A DNA stretch of 64,000 nucleotides, from NCBI GenBank assembly GCA_040901465.1, contig JBBDYN010000053.1, positions 124,001 through 188,000 on the forward strand, read 5' to 3'. Numbering within the stretch: position 1 is the first letter of the stretch; every line of letters starts with the position of its first letter. Below are positions 34,812 to 43,615 of the stretch, one piece after another. This stretch comes from JAUSIF01 sp040901465 (GTDB lineage: Bacteria > Pseudomonadota > Alphaproteobacteria > Rhizobiales > Xanthobacteraceae). Made by a program: the position numbers and the translations under genes. Under the pieces are notes generated by a model. That model ran no database searches and was not told the DNA's origin. It saw nothing but the letters and a program-made list of their open reading frames with translations.

Positions 34812-36350
34812 ATGGTCCAGCATGTGGCGACCGTTGCCTTCGAGGGGGTCGAGGCCCGGCCGGTGGACGTGCAGGTCCAGGTCGCGCCGGGGCTGCCCGC
34901 GTTCAATCTCGTCGGACTTGCCGACAAGGCAGTTTCCGAGGCCAAAGACCGGGTGCGGGCGGCGCTGATCGCGTCCGGTCTCGCGCTGCCGGCGAAGCGC
35001 ATCACGATCAATCTCGCGCCTGCGGACCTGCCGAAGGAAGGCAGCCACTATGATCTCCCGATCGCACTCGGGCTGATGGCGGCGATCGGCGCGATTCCCT
35101 CCGACGCATTGCAGGGATACTCCGTGGTGGGCGAGCTTGGCCTCGACGGCTCGCTCGCGCCGGTCGCGGGCGTACTGCCGGCGGCGGTCGCCGCGAACGC
35201 TCTCGGCAACGGGCTCATTTGTCCGAAGGTGTGCGGGCCGGAGGCCGCGTGGGCGAGCCCGGACATGGAAATTCTGGCACCCGGCTCGCTCATCCAACTC
35301 GCCAATCATCTGCGCGGCACGCAGGTGCTGTCGCGGCCCGAGCCCAGGATTCAAACTGCGGCCGAGAGCGCGCTCGATCTTTCCGACATCAAGGGCCAGG
35401 AGAGCGCCAAGCGCGCGCTCGAAATCGCGGCCGCGGGCGGACATAATCTTCTGTTCATCGGGCCGCCGGGCGCGGGCAAGTCGATGCTCGCGGCGCGCCT
35501 GCCGTCGGTGTTGCCGCCGCTCACTCCTTCCGAGCTCCTCGAAGTGTCGATGGTCGCTTCGGTTGCCGGCGCGATCGAGGGCGGCGCGCTCACCGCGCGG
35601 CGTCCGTTCCGCAACCCGCATCATTCGGCGAGCATGGCGGCGATGGTCGGCGGCGGCTTGCGCGCGCGGCCGGGCGAGGTTTCGCTCGCGCATCTCGGGG
35701 TTCTGTTCCTCGACGAGTTTCCCGAATTCCAGCCGCAGGTGCTCGATTCGCTGCGTCAGCCGATCGAGGGCGGCGAAGTGATGATCGCGCGCGCGAACCA
35801 CCGCATCACGTACCCCGCGCGCTTCCAGCTCGTTGCCGCAATGAACCCGTGCCGCTGCGGGCGGGCATACGACCCGGGCTTCGCTTGCAAGCGCGGACCG
35901 AACCTGCGCTGCGCCGCCGACTATCAGGCGCGGCTTTCGGGCCCGCTCCTCGACCGCATCGATCTGCATATCGAGGTGCCGGCGGTTTCCGCGTCTGACC
36001 TCGTGCTGCCGCCGCCTTCGGAAGGTAGCCGGGAGGTAGCCGCGCGCGTCGCCGCGGCGCGCGAAGTGCAGCGAGCGCGGTTCCGGGCGCTCGGGCGCGA
36101 GGACCTGCGCACCAACGCGGAAGTGCAAGGCAAGCTCCTGGAACAGATTGCGGCACCGGATGGAACCGGCCTCAAGCTCCTGCGCGACGCGGCCGACGCC
36201 ATGCGGCTCTCGGCGCGCGGCTACCATCGCGTGTTGAAGGTCGCGCGCACAATCGCCGATCTCGACGGAGCGGAAAAAATCGGCCGGCCGCATCTCGCCG
36301 AGGCGCTTGCCTATCGCGCGCTCAATGACCGCATGGCCGCCGCGGCCTGA
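34812..36350 (+). CDS. comM: YifB/ComM family Mg-chelatase-like AAA+ ATPase
   Basis: A 512-residue AAA+ protein with an N-terminal LonC-like (ribosomal S5-fold) domain (VQVAPGLPAFNLVGLADKAVSEAKDRV), a Walker A motif at residues 217-224 (GPPGAGKS), Walker B in VLFLDEFPEF, and a cysteine-rich segment CRCGRAYDPGFACKRGPNLRC before the C-terminal Mg-chelatase-like lid domain. In naturally competent bacteria ComM is a helicase that helps branch migration during transformation; the role elsewhere is unclear. The ATG at 34812 follows a GAGGTGGGG ribosome site; a GTG three codons upstream is also open. Confidence 0.9.
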   Translation: MVQHVATVAFEGVEARPVDVQVQVAPGLPAFNLVGLADKAVSEAKDRVRAALIASGLALPAKRITINLAPADLPKEGSHYDLPIALGLMAAIGAIPSDALQGYSVVGELGLDGSLAPVAGVLPAAVAANALGNGLICPKVCGPEAAWASPDMEILAPGSLIQLANHLRGTQVLSRPEPRIQTAAESALDLSDIKGQESAKRALEIAAAGGHNLLFIGPPGAGKSMLAARLPSVLPPLTPSELLEVSMVASVAGAIEGGALTARRPFRNPHHSASMAAMVGGGLRARPGEVSLAHLGVLFLDEFPEFQPQVLDSLRQPIEGGEVMIARANHRITYPARFQLVAAMNPCRCGRAYDPGFACKRGPNLRCAADYQARLSGPLLDRIDLHIEVPAVSASDLVLPPPSEGSREVAARVAAAREVQRARFRALGREDLRTNAEVQGKLLEQIAAPDGTGLKLLRDAADAMRLSARGYHRVLKVARTIADLDGAEKIGRPHLAEALAYRALNDRMAAAA

Positions 36351-36488
36351 TCATTAAAATTCGATCAATTTGGCGATCCCACCGTCAACCATGAACGTGA
36401 TTTGGCCGCGCGCGACTGCGCAGGGCCAGCACCCGTTAAGTCCTGCCGCGCCATAGTCCGCTAACCAAGAAGGCAGCGGGGAGCGGCA

Positions 36489-38726
36489 ATGTCCGAGACG
36501 GCAACCAGCAAAAAGCGGGCTCGGGCGCCTTTGGCGCGCCGGCTCGGTCCGCTACTCGCCGCCGGTTTCGCCTGCATCGGTTTGCTCGCGCTCGCATTGC
36601 CGCTCGTGACGGCGCGCGCGCAGGAGGTGCAAGGCGATTCGGTCGAGAGCGGGCCGGTCGGCCTGGCCGGCATGCTTGCTGGTCTTCTGATTTTCGCGCT
36701 TGTCGCGCTCTACAATCATAACCGCCGGGCGCGCGATTCCGCGACCCGCATTACTGAACTGGAGGCCGCGCTGGAAGCACGCGACGACCGCATCTGGTCG
36801 CTCGAGGAACGGCTCACGCGCGCGACCGAACTCGTCGACGCCCAGGGAGATCTCGTGCTGCGCGAGGACGCGTACGGACGCGTGACGCACGCGAGCGCCG
36901 CCGTTGCTGCTCTCCTCGGCAAGCAGGCCGAAGAGATCACGGGGCGCAGTTTTCCTTTCGAGATTCTGACCGAAGGCGAATGGACGTCGCTTGCGGACGG
37001 ATCGGTTAGCGTCGATCAGGAGATCGCGACGCGCGACGGCCCACGCTGGATTTCCTGGAAAGTAGCGTCGGTGCGCGACCAGCAGGGTCACGTGGTCGAG
37101 ACGCAACGCGTCGGACGCGACGTATCCCCGCGCGTCGCGGCAGAGCGCGCGCTCGCCGAAGCGCGAGAGAAGGCCGAGGCCGCGAGCCGCGCGAAGTCGC
37201 GCTTCCTTGCGGTCGTGAGCCACGAGGTGCGTACTCCGCTGAACGGCATCCTCGGCATGGCGGATCTCCTGCTCGATACCTCGCTCTCGCCGGAGCAGCA
37301 GACCTACGCGCGCGCGGTGAAAACGTCCGGCGACGCGCTCCTCGGCCTGATCGAAGAGGTGCTTGATTTCTCCAAGATCGAAGCGGGCCGTCTCGACCTC
37401 GAATCCATGCCATTCGACTTGCACGAGCTCGTGACCGACGTAGTCGAGCTGATTGCGCCGCGCGCGCAGGCGAAAGGCATCGAGATCGCCGCCGAGATCG
37501 GCGACAATGTTCCGCGCCGCGCCGCGGGCGACGCTGCGCGCTTGCGCCAGGTTCTCCTAAATCTCGCCGGCAACGCCGTGAAATTCACCGACTTGGGCGG
37601 CGTCTCCGTCGTGGTCGAGCGCGCGGCGGACGGGTGCGTGCGCTTCGAAGTGAGCGACACCGGCCCTGGAATCGAGCCGCAAGCGCGCGAGCGCATCTTC
37701 CGTGAGTTCGAGCAGGGCGACGGCACGCTCGCGCGCCGGCACGGCGGTACCGGGCTTGGGCTCGCGATCGCCGCGCGCATCCTCGAGCGTATGGGCGGCG
37801 AGATCACCCTTGACAGCAACGGCGCGGGCTCGCGCTTCGGGTTTGCCGTCGAATTGCCCGAAGTCGAAGACGCGAGCGCGCCGGCACCATCTCCCAATCT
37901 TTCCGGTGTGGATATTCTCGTGGCCTCGCCGTCCCCGGTCGTCGGTCCGCTGCTTTCGCGCCGGCTCGCGGCCTGGGGGGCGAACGTCTCGGTCACGTCC
38001 GACGCAGCGCTGACGGGCACATTGCTACCGGAGCGCCACTGGACGCATCTCCTCGTCGACCGCGCATTCGGCCCGGAAACGACGAAGCGCATCGCCAATC
38101 TCGCGGCGCCGTACACGCGCCACCGGCACGTGTTGCTCTCCCCCGCGGAACGCAGCGAGCTCGACGATCTGCGAGTTGCGGGGTTCGTCAGCTATCTCGT
38201 CAAGCCGGTGCGGGCGGCCTCGCTCGCCGCGCGGCTCGCCGACCCGGAGTTGTCGCCGCCGCTCGTTCCCGATTTCGAGCTTGAAACGGTCGAGAAACCG
38301 TCGGCGCGCCGGCGATTGATGGTGCTTGTGGCGGAAGACAATGAAATCAACGCGTTGCTCGTGCAGGCGATGCTTGCCCGCCTCGGCCATGCGCCGACCG
38401 TGGTCGGCAACGGACTGGCGGCGGTAACCGCGGTTGCGACCGCGAATGCGATGGGCGCACCCTACGACATGGTGCTGATGGACCTGCACCTGCCCGGCAT
38501 GGACGGGATCGAGGCCACGCGCCGCATCCGAGCGCTCGCCGACGACGGCGGCAAGATTCCAATCATCGCACTCACGGCCAACGCGTTCGTCGAGGATCGC
38601 GAAGCCTGCCGCGAAGCGGGCATGGACGGATTTGTGATGAAGCCGGTGGATCGTCAGCGGCTGGAAGAGGCGATGGCGGCGGCCCGCACCGCGCGCGGCG
38701 CCGAAAAGTACGTTTCCGCCGCTTAA
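36489..38726 (+). CDS. Membrane-anchored hybrid sensor histidine kinase/response regulator
   Basis: A 745-residue hybrid two-component protein. The order is two transmembrane helices (about 19-43 and 56-76), a short coiled coil, a PAS-like sensor (about 118-215), a HisKA dimerisation domain with the phospho-acceptor His245 (SHEVRTPLNG), and a HATPase domain (NAVKFTD, GTGLGLAIA). A degenerate receiver-like domain lacking a clear phospho-Asp follows (about 475-590). The C-terminal receiver has Asp665 in VLMDLHLPGMDG and Lys718. The signal is unknown, and no response-regulator gene is adjacent, so it probably acts through a phosphotransfer protein elsewhere. It faces coaA tail to tail. Confidence 0.9.
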   Translation: MSETATSKKRARAPLARRLGPLLAAGFACIGLLALALPLVTARAQEVQGDSVESGPVGLAGMLAGLLIFALVALYNHNRRARDSATRITELEAALEARDDRIWSLEERLTRATELVDAQGDLVLREDAYGRVTHASAAVAALLGKQAEEITGRSFPFEILTEGEWTSLADGSVSVDQEIATRDGPRWISWKVASVRDQQGHVVETQRVGRDVSPRVAAERALAEAREKAEAASRAKSRFLAVVSHEVRTPLNGILGMADLLLDTSLSPEQQTYARAVKTSGDALLGLIEEVLDFSKIEAGRLDLESMPFDLHELVTDVVELIAPRAQAKGIEIAAEIGDNVPRRAAGDAARLRQVLLNLAGNAVKFTDLGGVSVVVERAADGCVRFEVSDTGPGIEPQARERIFREFEQGDGTLARRHGGTGLGLAIAARILERMGGEITLDSNGAGSRFGFAVELPEVEDASAPAPSPNLSGVDILVASPSPVVGPLLSRRLAAWGANVSVTSDAALTGTLLPERHWTHLLVDRAFGPETTKRIANLAAPYTRHRHVLLSPAERSELDDLRVAGFVSYLVKPVRAASLAARLADPELSPPLVPDFELETVEKPSARRRLMVLVAEDNEINALLVQAMLARLGHAPTVVGNGLAAVTAVATANAMGAPYDMVLMDLHLPGMDGIEATRRIRALADDGGKIPIIALTANAFVEDREACREAGMDGFVMKPVDRQRLEEAMAAARTARGAEKYVSAA

Positions 38727-38729
38727 TTC

Positions 38730-39686
38730 TCAGAGTTTGCGCAGGGCCACGCGCTCGATCTGGTGATCGGCGTCCTTGCTCAGGATCAGGCTCGCGCGCT
38801 GGCGCGTCGGCAGAATATTTTCGTGCAGATTCGCGAGATTGATCCGCCGCCAGATCGACAGCGCGGCCTCCATCGCCTCCGATTCGCTCGTCTTCGAATA
38901 ACGATTGAAATAGGACCTGGGATCGCGGAACGCGGTGTCGCGCAGGCGCATGAAGCGTTCGACGTACCAGCGCTCCAGCACCGCCTCCTCGGCGTCAATA
39001 TAGACGGAGAAATCAAAGAAATCCGACACGAATGGAATCGCCGTGCCGTCCTTGGGCAGGCGGTTCGGCTGGAGCACGTTGAGCCCCTCGACGATCAGGA
39101 TGTCGGGGCGATCGATCTGGATCGTTTCGCCGGGAACGATGTCGTAGACGAGGTGGCTGTAAACGGGCGCGCGCGCGGGCCGGCGACCAGCCTTCACATC
39201 CGTGAGAAATCGGAGCAACGCGGGCACGTCGTAGCTCTCGGGAAAGCCCTTCTTCTCCATCAGACCTTCGCGTTCGAGCACCGCGTTCGGCAACAAAAAT
39301 CCGTCGGTCGTAATGAGGTCGACCTTGGGCGTGTTCGGCCAACGCGCGAGGAGCGCCTGCAGGACGCGGGCGGTCGTCGACTTGCCGACCGCGACCGAGC
39401 CGCCGATGCCGATGACATAGGGGACCTTGGCGTCCTCGGTGCCGAGGAAGCGCTGCATAGCGCGGAACAGGCGCTGCGTAGCGGCGACATAAAGCGAAAG
39501 GAGCCGAGAAAGCGGCAGATAAATCTCCTCAACCTCGCGCATGGAAAGGCGGTCGTTAAAGGCCTGCAGATCCGTGACCTCCGCCGGCGTCAGCGTCATC
39601 GGCGTATCTTCGCGCCGCGCCGCCCATTCGGCACGCGTGAAGATGCGATAGGGCGATAGGCCGTCGTCGACACGCTGTTCCATCAA
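38730..39686 (-). CDS. coaA: Pantothenate kinase (type I)
   Basis: The first committed step of coenzyme A synthesis, usually feedback-inhibited by CoA. It is 318 residues, the normal length. The P-loop GIGGSVAVGKSTTARVLQ lies near residue 95, and DLITTDGFLLPN and VEGLNVLQPNRLP are conserved in the bacterial CoaA family. It lies 24 bp downstream of hisE and is likely at the tail of the histidine transcript. The coaE gene for the last step of the same pathway lies 10 kb away in this window. Confidence 0.96.
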   Translation of the reverse strand: MMEQRVDDGLSPYRIFTRAEWAARREDTPMTLTPAEVTDLQAFNDRLSMREVEEIYLPLSRLLSLYVAATQRLFRAMQRFLGTEDAKVPYVIGIGGSVAVGKSTTARVLQALLARWPNTPKVDLITTDGFLLPNAVLEREGLMEKKGFPESYDVPALLRFLTDVKAGRRPARAPVYSHLVYDIVPGETIQIDRPDILIVEGLNVLQPNRLPKDGTAIPFVSDFFDFSVYIDAEEAVLERWYVERFMRLRDTAFRDPRSYFNRYSKTSESEAMEAALSIWRRINLANLHENILPTRQRASLILSKDADHQIERVALRKL

Positions 39687-39710
39687 TGCCTTCCTGGCCG
39701 GAAGCGCCGC

Positions 39711-40034
39711 TCAGCTGCGGCGCCGCGAATCCTTTTCGTCGATTCCCGAACGCGCGGTGCGGCGTTCGAGCTCGGCATAGACTTCGGACAGTTTCACGCC
39801 ACGCGCTTCGAGCACGACGAGCAGATGGTAGAGAAGATCGGCGGATTCCGCGACGACGGCGTTCTTGTCGCCGGAAACGGCCGCAAGCGCGGTTTCCATC
39901 GCTTCTTCGCCGAGCTTCTTCGCGCATTTTTCCGGGCCCTCGTCGAGGAGCTGCTTCGTATAAGAGCGCTCGCCGCCGGCGCGGGCGCGCTCGACGATGA
40001 TCCTGGCCAGCGATTCCAGCGTGAAGGCGCTCAC
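39711..40034 (-). CDS. hisE: Phosphoribosyl-ATP pyrophosphatase
   Basis: The second step of histidine synthesis, hydrolysing PR-ATP to PR-AMP. It is 107 residues from a GTG at 40034 preceded by GGGGAA. The all-alpha MazG-like signature GEEAMETALAAVSGDKNAVVAESADLLYHLLVVLEARGV is present with its acidic metal ligands. It is a single-domain enzyme, not fused to HisI. It sits 31 bp after hisF and 24 bp before coaA. A longer ATG-initiated frame overlapping hisF is rejected. Confidence 0.95.
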   Translation of the reverse strand: MSAFTLESLARIIVERARAGGERSYTKQLLDEGPEKCAKKLGEEAMETALAAVSGDKNAVVAESADLLYHLLVVLEARGVKLSEVYAELERRTARSGIDEKDSRRRS

Positions 40035-40065
40035 GGCTTTTCCCCGATTTCCGGCAGGCGACGTA

Positions 40066-40842
40066 TCACGGATCGAGGCGGACGGGCAGGCCCGCTTGCG
40101 CCATGTGCGCTTTCGCCTCGCGAATGGTGAATTCGCCAAAATGGAAGATCGAGGCCGCAAGCACCGCGGTGGCGTGGCCCTCGGCGATCCCCTGCACGAG
40201 ATGGTCGAGGTTCCCGACCCCGCCCGAGGCGATCACGGGGACGGTTACCGCATCGGCCACGGCGCGGGTGAGCGCGAGGTCATAGCCCGATTTTGTGCCG
40301 TCGCGGTCCATGGACGTGAGCAGTATCTCGCCAGCGCCGAGGGCGACGACCTCGCGCGCATAATCGATGGCATCGAGGCCGGTCGGGTTGCGGCCGCCGT
40401 GGGTGAAGATTTCCCAGCGGTTCGGCTCGCCCGGCTGCGAGACCTTCTTCGCGTCGATCGCAACGACGACGCATTGGTCGCCGAATTTCTTGGCGGCATC
40501 GCGCACGAACGAGCGCTTCTGCACCGCCGCGGTATTGATCGAGACCTTGTCGGCGCCGGATGCGAGCAGCGTGCGGACATCGGCAACAGTGCGGACGCCG
40601 CCGCCAACAGTGAGCGGCATGAAACAGGCCTCGGCCGTGCGACGCACGACGTCGAGCAGGATCGCGCGCTCCTCATGGCTCGCGGTGATGTCGAGGAAGC
40701 AGAGCTCGTCGGCGCCGGCGGCGTCGTAGGCCTTCGCCGCCTCCACCGGATCGCCCGCATCGCGCAGGTTCACGAAATTCACGCCTTTGACGACGCGTCC
40801 GTCCTTAACGTCGAGGCAGGGGATGAGGCGCGCCTTGAACAT
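40066..40842 (-). CDS. hisF: Imidazole glycerol phosphate synthase, cyclase subunit HisF
   Basis: The cyclase half of IGP synthase; it uses ammonia from HisH to form IGP and AICAR. It is 258 residues in a TIM barrel. IPCLDVKDGRVVKGVNF carries the catalytic Asp on strand 1. GGGVRTVADVRTLLASGADKVSINTAA and PVIASGGVGN bind the two phosphates, and a second catalytic Asp lies in LTSMDRDGTK. Only 1 bp separates it from hisA. Confidence 0.97.
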   Translation of the reverse strand: MFKARLIPCLDVKDGRVVKGVNFVNLRDAGDPVEAAKAYDAAGADELCFLDITASHEERAILLDVVRRTAEACFMPLTVGGGVRTVADVRTLLASGADKVSINTAAVQKRSFVRDAAKKFGDQCVVVAIDAKKVSQPGEPNRWEIFTHGGRNPTGLDAIDYAREVVALGAGEILLTSMDRDGTKSGYDLALTRAVADAVTVPVIASGGVGNLDHLVQGIAEGHATAVLAASIFHFGEFTIREAKAHMAQAGLPVRLDP

Positions 40843-40843
40843 G

Positions 40844-41581
40844 TCAGGCCGCCTTGCGGATCAGATCGAGCGCGGCCGTGGCGTCGAGACGGCCGTCATA
40901 GAGCGCGCGGCCAGCAATGGCGCCGGCGAGCTTTTTCGCGCGCGGCTCCAATAGCTTGCTCACGTCGTCGAGCGAGGCGAGCCCGCCCGATGCGATCACC
41001 GGAATGCGGATCGCGTCGGCGAGGGCGATCGTGGCGTCGAGATTGAGGCCCTGCAACATGCCGTCGCGCTCGACGTCGGTATAGATGATCGCGGCGACGC
41101 CCGCGTCCTCGAACAGGCGCGCGACTTCGAGCGCTTCCAGTTGCGTTTCCTCGGCCCAGCCGGAGAGCGCGACCTTGCCGCCGCGGGCGTCGATGCCGAC
41201 GGCAACCTGCCCGGGAAATTTGCGCGCTACCTGCTTGACGAATTCCGGATCGCGCACGGCGGCAGTCGCTATGATCACGCGCTTGATCCCCTCGCCAAGC
41301 CAGGCCTCGACGGTCGCGAGATTGCGGATGCCGCCGCCGAGCTGCACCGGAATTTTCACGGCCTTGACGATCGCGGCGACGGCGAGCGCGTTGACGGGCT
41401 TGCCGGCGAAGGCGCCGTCGAGATCGACGAGATGCAGCCACTCGAAGCCCGCCGCTTCGAAGGCGCGCGCCTGCGCCACCGGATCGCGGTTGAAAACGGT
41501 CGCGCGCGCCATGTCGCCCTGTTGCAGGCGCACGGCCTCGCCGTTCTTGAGATCGATCGCGGGAAAGAGGATCACGGCCAT
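40844..41581 (-). CDS. hisA: ProFAR isomerase HisA
   Basis: The fourth-step isomerase, a TIM barrel of 245 residues related to HisF. ILFPAIDLKNGEAVRLQQGD has the N-terminal catalytic Asp. VQLGGGIRNLATVEAWLGEGIKRVIIATAA binds phosphate, and IYTDVERDGMLQG has the C-terminal catalytic Asp. It is separated from hisH upstream by 130 bp, most of which is a palindromic repeat. Confidence 0.97.
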   Translation of the reverse strand: MAVILFPAIDLKNGEAVRLQQGDMARATVFNRDPVAQARAFEAAGFEWLHLVDLDGAFAGKPVNALAVAAIVKAVKIPVQLGGGIRNLATVEAWLGEGIKRVIIATAAVRDPEFVKQVARKFPGQVAVGIDARGGKVALSGWAEETQLEALEVARLFEDAGVAAIIYTDVERDGMLQGLNLDATIALADAIRIPVIASGGLASLDDVSKLLEPRAKKLAGAIAGRALYDGRLDATAALDLIRKAA

Positions 41582-41590
41582 CTACTCTCT

Positions 41591-41698
41591 GTCATCCCGG
41601 GCGGCCCGAAGGGCCGACCCGGGATCCAGGAACACCAACGCCGGTGGTCCTGGATGCCGGCCCTCCCCCGGATTTCATCCGGGGTCGGCCTGGATGAC
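41591..41698. repeat. Composite palindromic intergenic repeat in the his operon
   Basis: About 108 bp of nested inverted repeats: outer arms GTCATCC (41591-41597) and GGATGAC (41692-41698), inner ATCCAGGA/TCCTGGAT arms with CACC/GGTG, a CCCGGGC-type arm pair with GGCCC, and a CCCCGGAT-TTC-ATCCGGGG hairpin. It resembles the dispersed GTCATCC...GGATGAC intergenic elements known from Bradyrhizobium-type genomes. It lies between hisH and hisA and could affect their transcript stability. Confidence 0.75.
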
Positions 41699-41711
41699 AT
41701 TTTATTTATTA

Positions 41712-42362
41712 TCACGGCTTCCAGCGCAGAAAATTCGCGAGGAGCGCCAAGCCGAGCCGCTGGCTCTTCTCGGGATGGAATTGCGTGCCGGCGATGTTGT
41801 CGCGCGCGACCACCGCTGTGATCGGCCCGCCATACTCGGCGTCAGCCACGAGATCGTCTTTGTCAGCGGGCGCGAGCTGATAGGAGTGCACGAAATAGGC
41901 GTGCAGCCCCGTCGGCCCGAGTGCGATGTCCTTGAAGAGCGCGTGATCGTTACGCGAGATCAGCGTATTCCAGCCCATGTGCGGAATCTTGAGCGCGGGG
42001 TCCGACGGCGCGATGCGGTCGACCGCGCCCTTGATCCAACCGAGACCTTTGGTGACGCCGTGCTCAAGGCCGCGCTCGGCGAGCAACTGCATCCCGACGC
42101 AGATGCCGAGGAACGGTCGGGCGCGCTCGCGCGCCGCCTCGGTCATCGCATCGATCATACCGGGCAAGGCTTCGAGCCCGTGTTTGCAATCCGCAAAGGC
42201 GCCGACGCCCGGCAGCACGATGCGCTCGGCGCGCGCGACCTGGTCGGGATCGCGCGTCACCAGGATCGCCTCGCCCGCTCCGCTCTCGCGCGAGGCGCGC
42301 TCGAGCGCTTTGGCGGCCGAGTGCAGATTGCCGGAGCCATAATCGATCACGGCGACGGTCAT
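41712..42362 (-). CDS. hisH: Imidazole glycerol phosphate synthase, glutaminase subunit HisH
   Basis: A class I glutamine amidotransferase that supplies ammonia to HisF. It is 216 residues. VAVIDYGSGNLHSAAKAL opens the protein. The nucleophile Cys is in FLGICVGMQLL, and the catalytic His-Glu pair is in GTQFHPEKSQ. The ATG at 42362 overlaps the DUF2628 stop by 4 nt (ATGA), so the two genes are translationally coupled. An upstream in-frame extension would overlap the DUF2628 gene and is rejected. Confidence 0.96.
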   Translation of the reverse strand: MTVAVIDYGSGNLHSAAKALERASRESGAGEAILVTRDPDQVARAERIVLPGVGAFADCKHGLEALPGMIDAMTEAARERARPFLGICVGMQLLAERGLEHGVTKGLGWIKGAVDRIAPSDPALKIPHMGWNTLISRNDHALFKDIALGPTGLHAYFVHSYQLAPADKDDLVADAEYGGPITAVVARDNIAGTQFHPEKSQRLGLALLANFLRWKP

Positions 42363-42877
42363 CGGCCGCCCCCTGGTTCGGGGAAAAGGCCGATCACGGA
42401 GCGCGCAGGCGCTACGGGCGCGGGCATCGTCACGGGAGCCGCGGGCCGCGACGGCGCGCGTGGTTCGGTGCGCACGTTTTCCGGGCGCGTTTCCCCTTGC
42501 GCCGCCCAATTTTCAAAGAAGCGCCGCTCGGCGTCCTCTAAATCGTCACCCACGGCCACGCCAGCGTCGCCGTAGCCGTCCCAGAGAAGCTTACGCCGCC
42601 GCAACTCCGTACCTTCGAAGGCGACAACGAGCGAGGGAAGTTCGAGCGTGATCACCGTGATCATCGGATCGAGATCAAGAAGATAGGCGATACCGGCAAT
42701 CAGCATGACCGCGACCAGCCAGCCGACGAAGCCGAGCCACAGCCGGTGCCAGAGCAGCCAAAGAGGCGCAAACAGGAGCGCCATCCAGGAGAATTTCTCG
42801 CGCAGGAAAATCACCTGGTCGGCGGTCTCCGCATTGCGGCTGCCGCCCGCGGGCTCGAACACGAGATAGGTCTTCAC
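42359..42877 (-). CDS. DUF2628 membrane protein between hisB and hisH
   Basis: A 172-residue protein of the DUF2628 family, which has no assigned function. Two or three hydrophobic segments occur at about residues 31-47, 48-66 and 70-85 (WMALLFAPLWLLWHRLWLG). A Pro/Ala-rich tail of about 60 residues follows. It lies 12 bp after hisB and overlaps hisH by 4 nt, so it is embedded in the his operon. This placement recurs in Rhizobiales as far as I know, but no role in histidine synthesis has been shown. Confidence 0.78.
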   Translation of the reverse strand: MKTYLVFEPAGGSRNAETADQVIFLREKFSWMALLFAPLWLLWHRLWLGFVGWLVAVMLIAGIAYLLDLDPMITVITLELPSLVVAFEGTELRRRKLLWDGYGDAGVAVGDDLEDAERRFFENWAAQGETRPENVRTEPRAPSRPAAPVTMPAPVAPARSVIGLFPEPGGGR

Positions 42878-42889
42878 GCGAGCCTCCGT

Positions 42890-43480
42890 TCAGCCGAGGC
42901 TGCCCTTCGTGGAAGGCACCTCGCCCTTGGCGGCCGGATCGAGCGCGACCGCCGCGCGCAGCGCGCGCGCGAGCCCCTTGAAGCACGACTCGGCGACGTG
43001 ATGCGAATTGTCGCCGTAGAGCATCTCGACGTGCAGCGTGACGCCGGCGTTCGACGAGAACGCCTGAAAGAACTCGCGCACGAGATCCACGTCGAACTCG
43101 CCGATCTTGTCGCGCGGGAATTCGACCCGGAACACGAGCACGGGACGGCCGGAAATATCGATCGCGACGCGGCAGAGCGTCTCGTCCATGGGCATGTGCA
43201 CGTCGGCGTAGCGGGCGATTCCGCGCATGTCGCCGAGCGCCTGCTTGACGGCCTGACCGAGCACGATGCCGACGTCCTCGGTCGTGTGATGCTGGTCCAC
43301 GTGCAGATCGCCCTTGGCCCTAACCACGATGTCGATGCGCGAATGGCGCGCGAGCAATTCGAGCATATGGTCGAGGAAGCCGATGCCGGTCGCGATCTCG
43401 GCGCGGCCGGCCCCGTCGAGATTCACCGACAACGTGACCTCGGTTTCTTTCGTGGCGCGGGTCACTTTTCCCGTGCGCAT
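42890..43480 (-). CDS. hisB: Imidazoleglycerol-phosphate dehydratase
   Basis: The sixth step of histidine synthesis, a Mn-dependent dehydratase. It is 196 residues from the ATG at 43480, monofunctional as in most bacteria outside enterics. GIGFLDHMLELLARHSRIDI, GDLHVDQHHTTEDVGIVLG and GDNSHHVAESCFKGLARALR carry the His and Glu metal ligands. A ribosome site AAGGAGA precedes the ATG. The gene heads the minus-strand his cluster and diverges from hslV across 135 bp. Confidence 0.96.
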   Translation of the reverse strand: MRTGKVTRATKETEVTLSVNLDGAGRAEIATGIGFLDHMLELLARHSRIDIVVRAKGDLHVDQHHTTEDVGIVLGQAVKQALGDMRGIARYADVHMPMDETLCRVAIDISGRPVLVFRVEFPRDKIGEFDVDLVREFFQAFSSNAGVTLHVEMLYGDNSHHVAESCFKGLARALRAAVALDPAAKGEVPSTKGSLG

Positions 43481-43615
43481 GGCGATCTCCTTGAATGGCG
43501 CGCGTTCTAGCAGCAAGCAAAGTCCCGCGCCACACGCCCGGTCCGGTCCGGGGCGCTATGGTTTGCATCAATGCGGTGAATACCTAGATAACGGGGCACC
43601 CTGCCGGAGCACTTC

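Noticed and set aside
34785..36293. 502-codon minus-strand frame opposite comM
   Set aside because: Shadow of comM; no domain and typical antisense composition.
43481..43615. Heat-shock promoter for hslVU
   Set aside because: A CTTGAA occurs near the hisB start but lacks a properly spaced -10; a TTTGCA-N16-CTAGAT pair is too weak to report.
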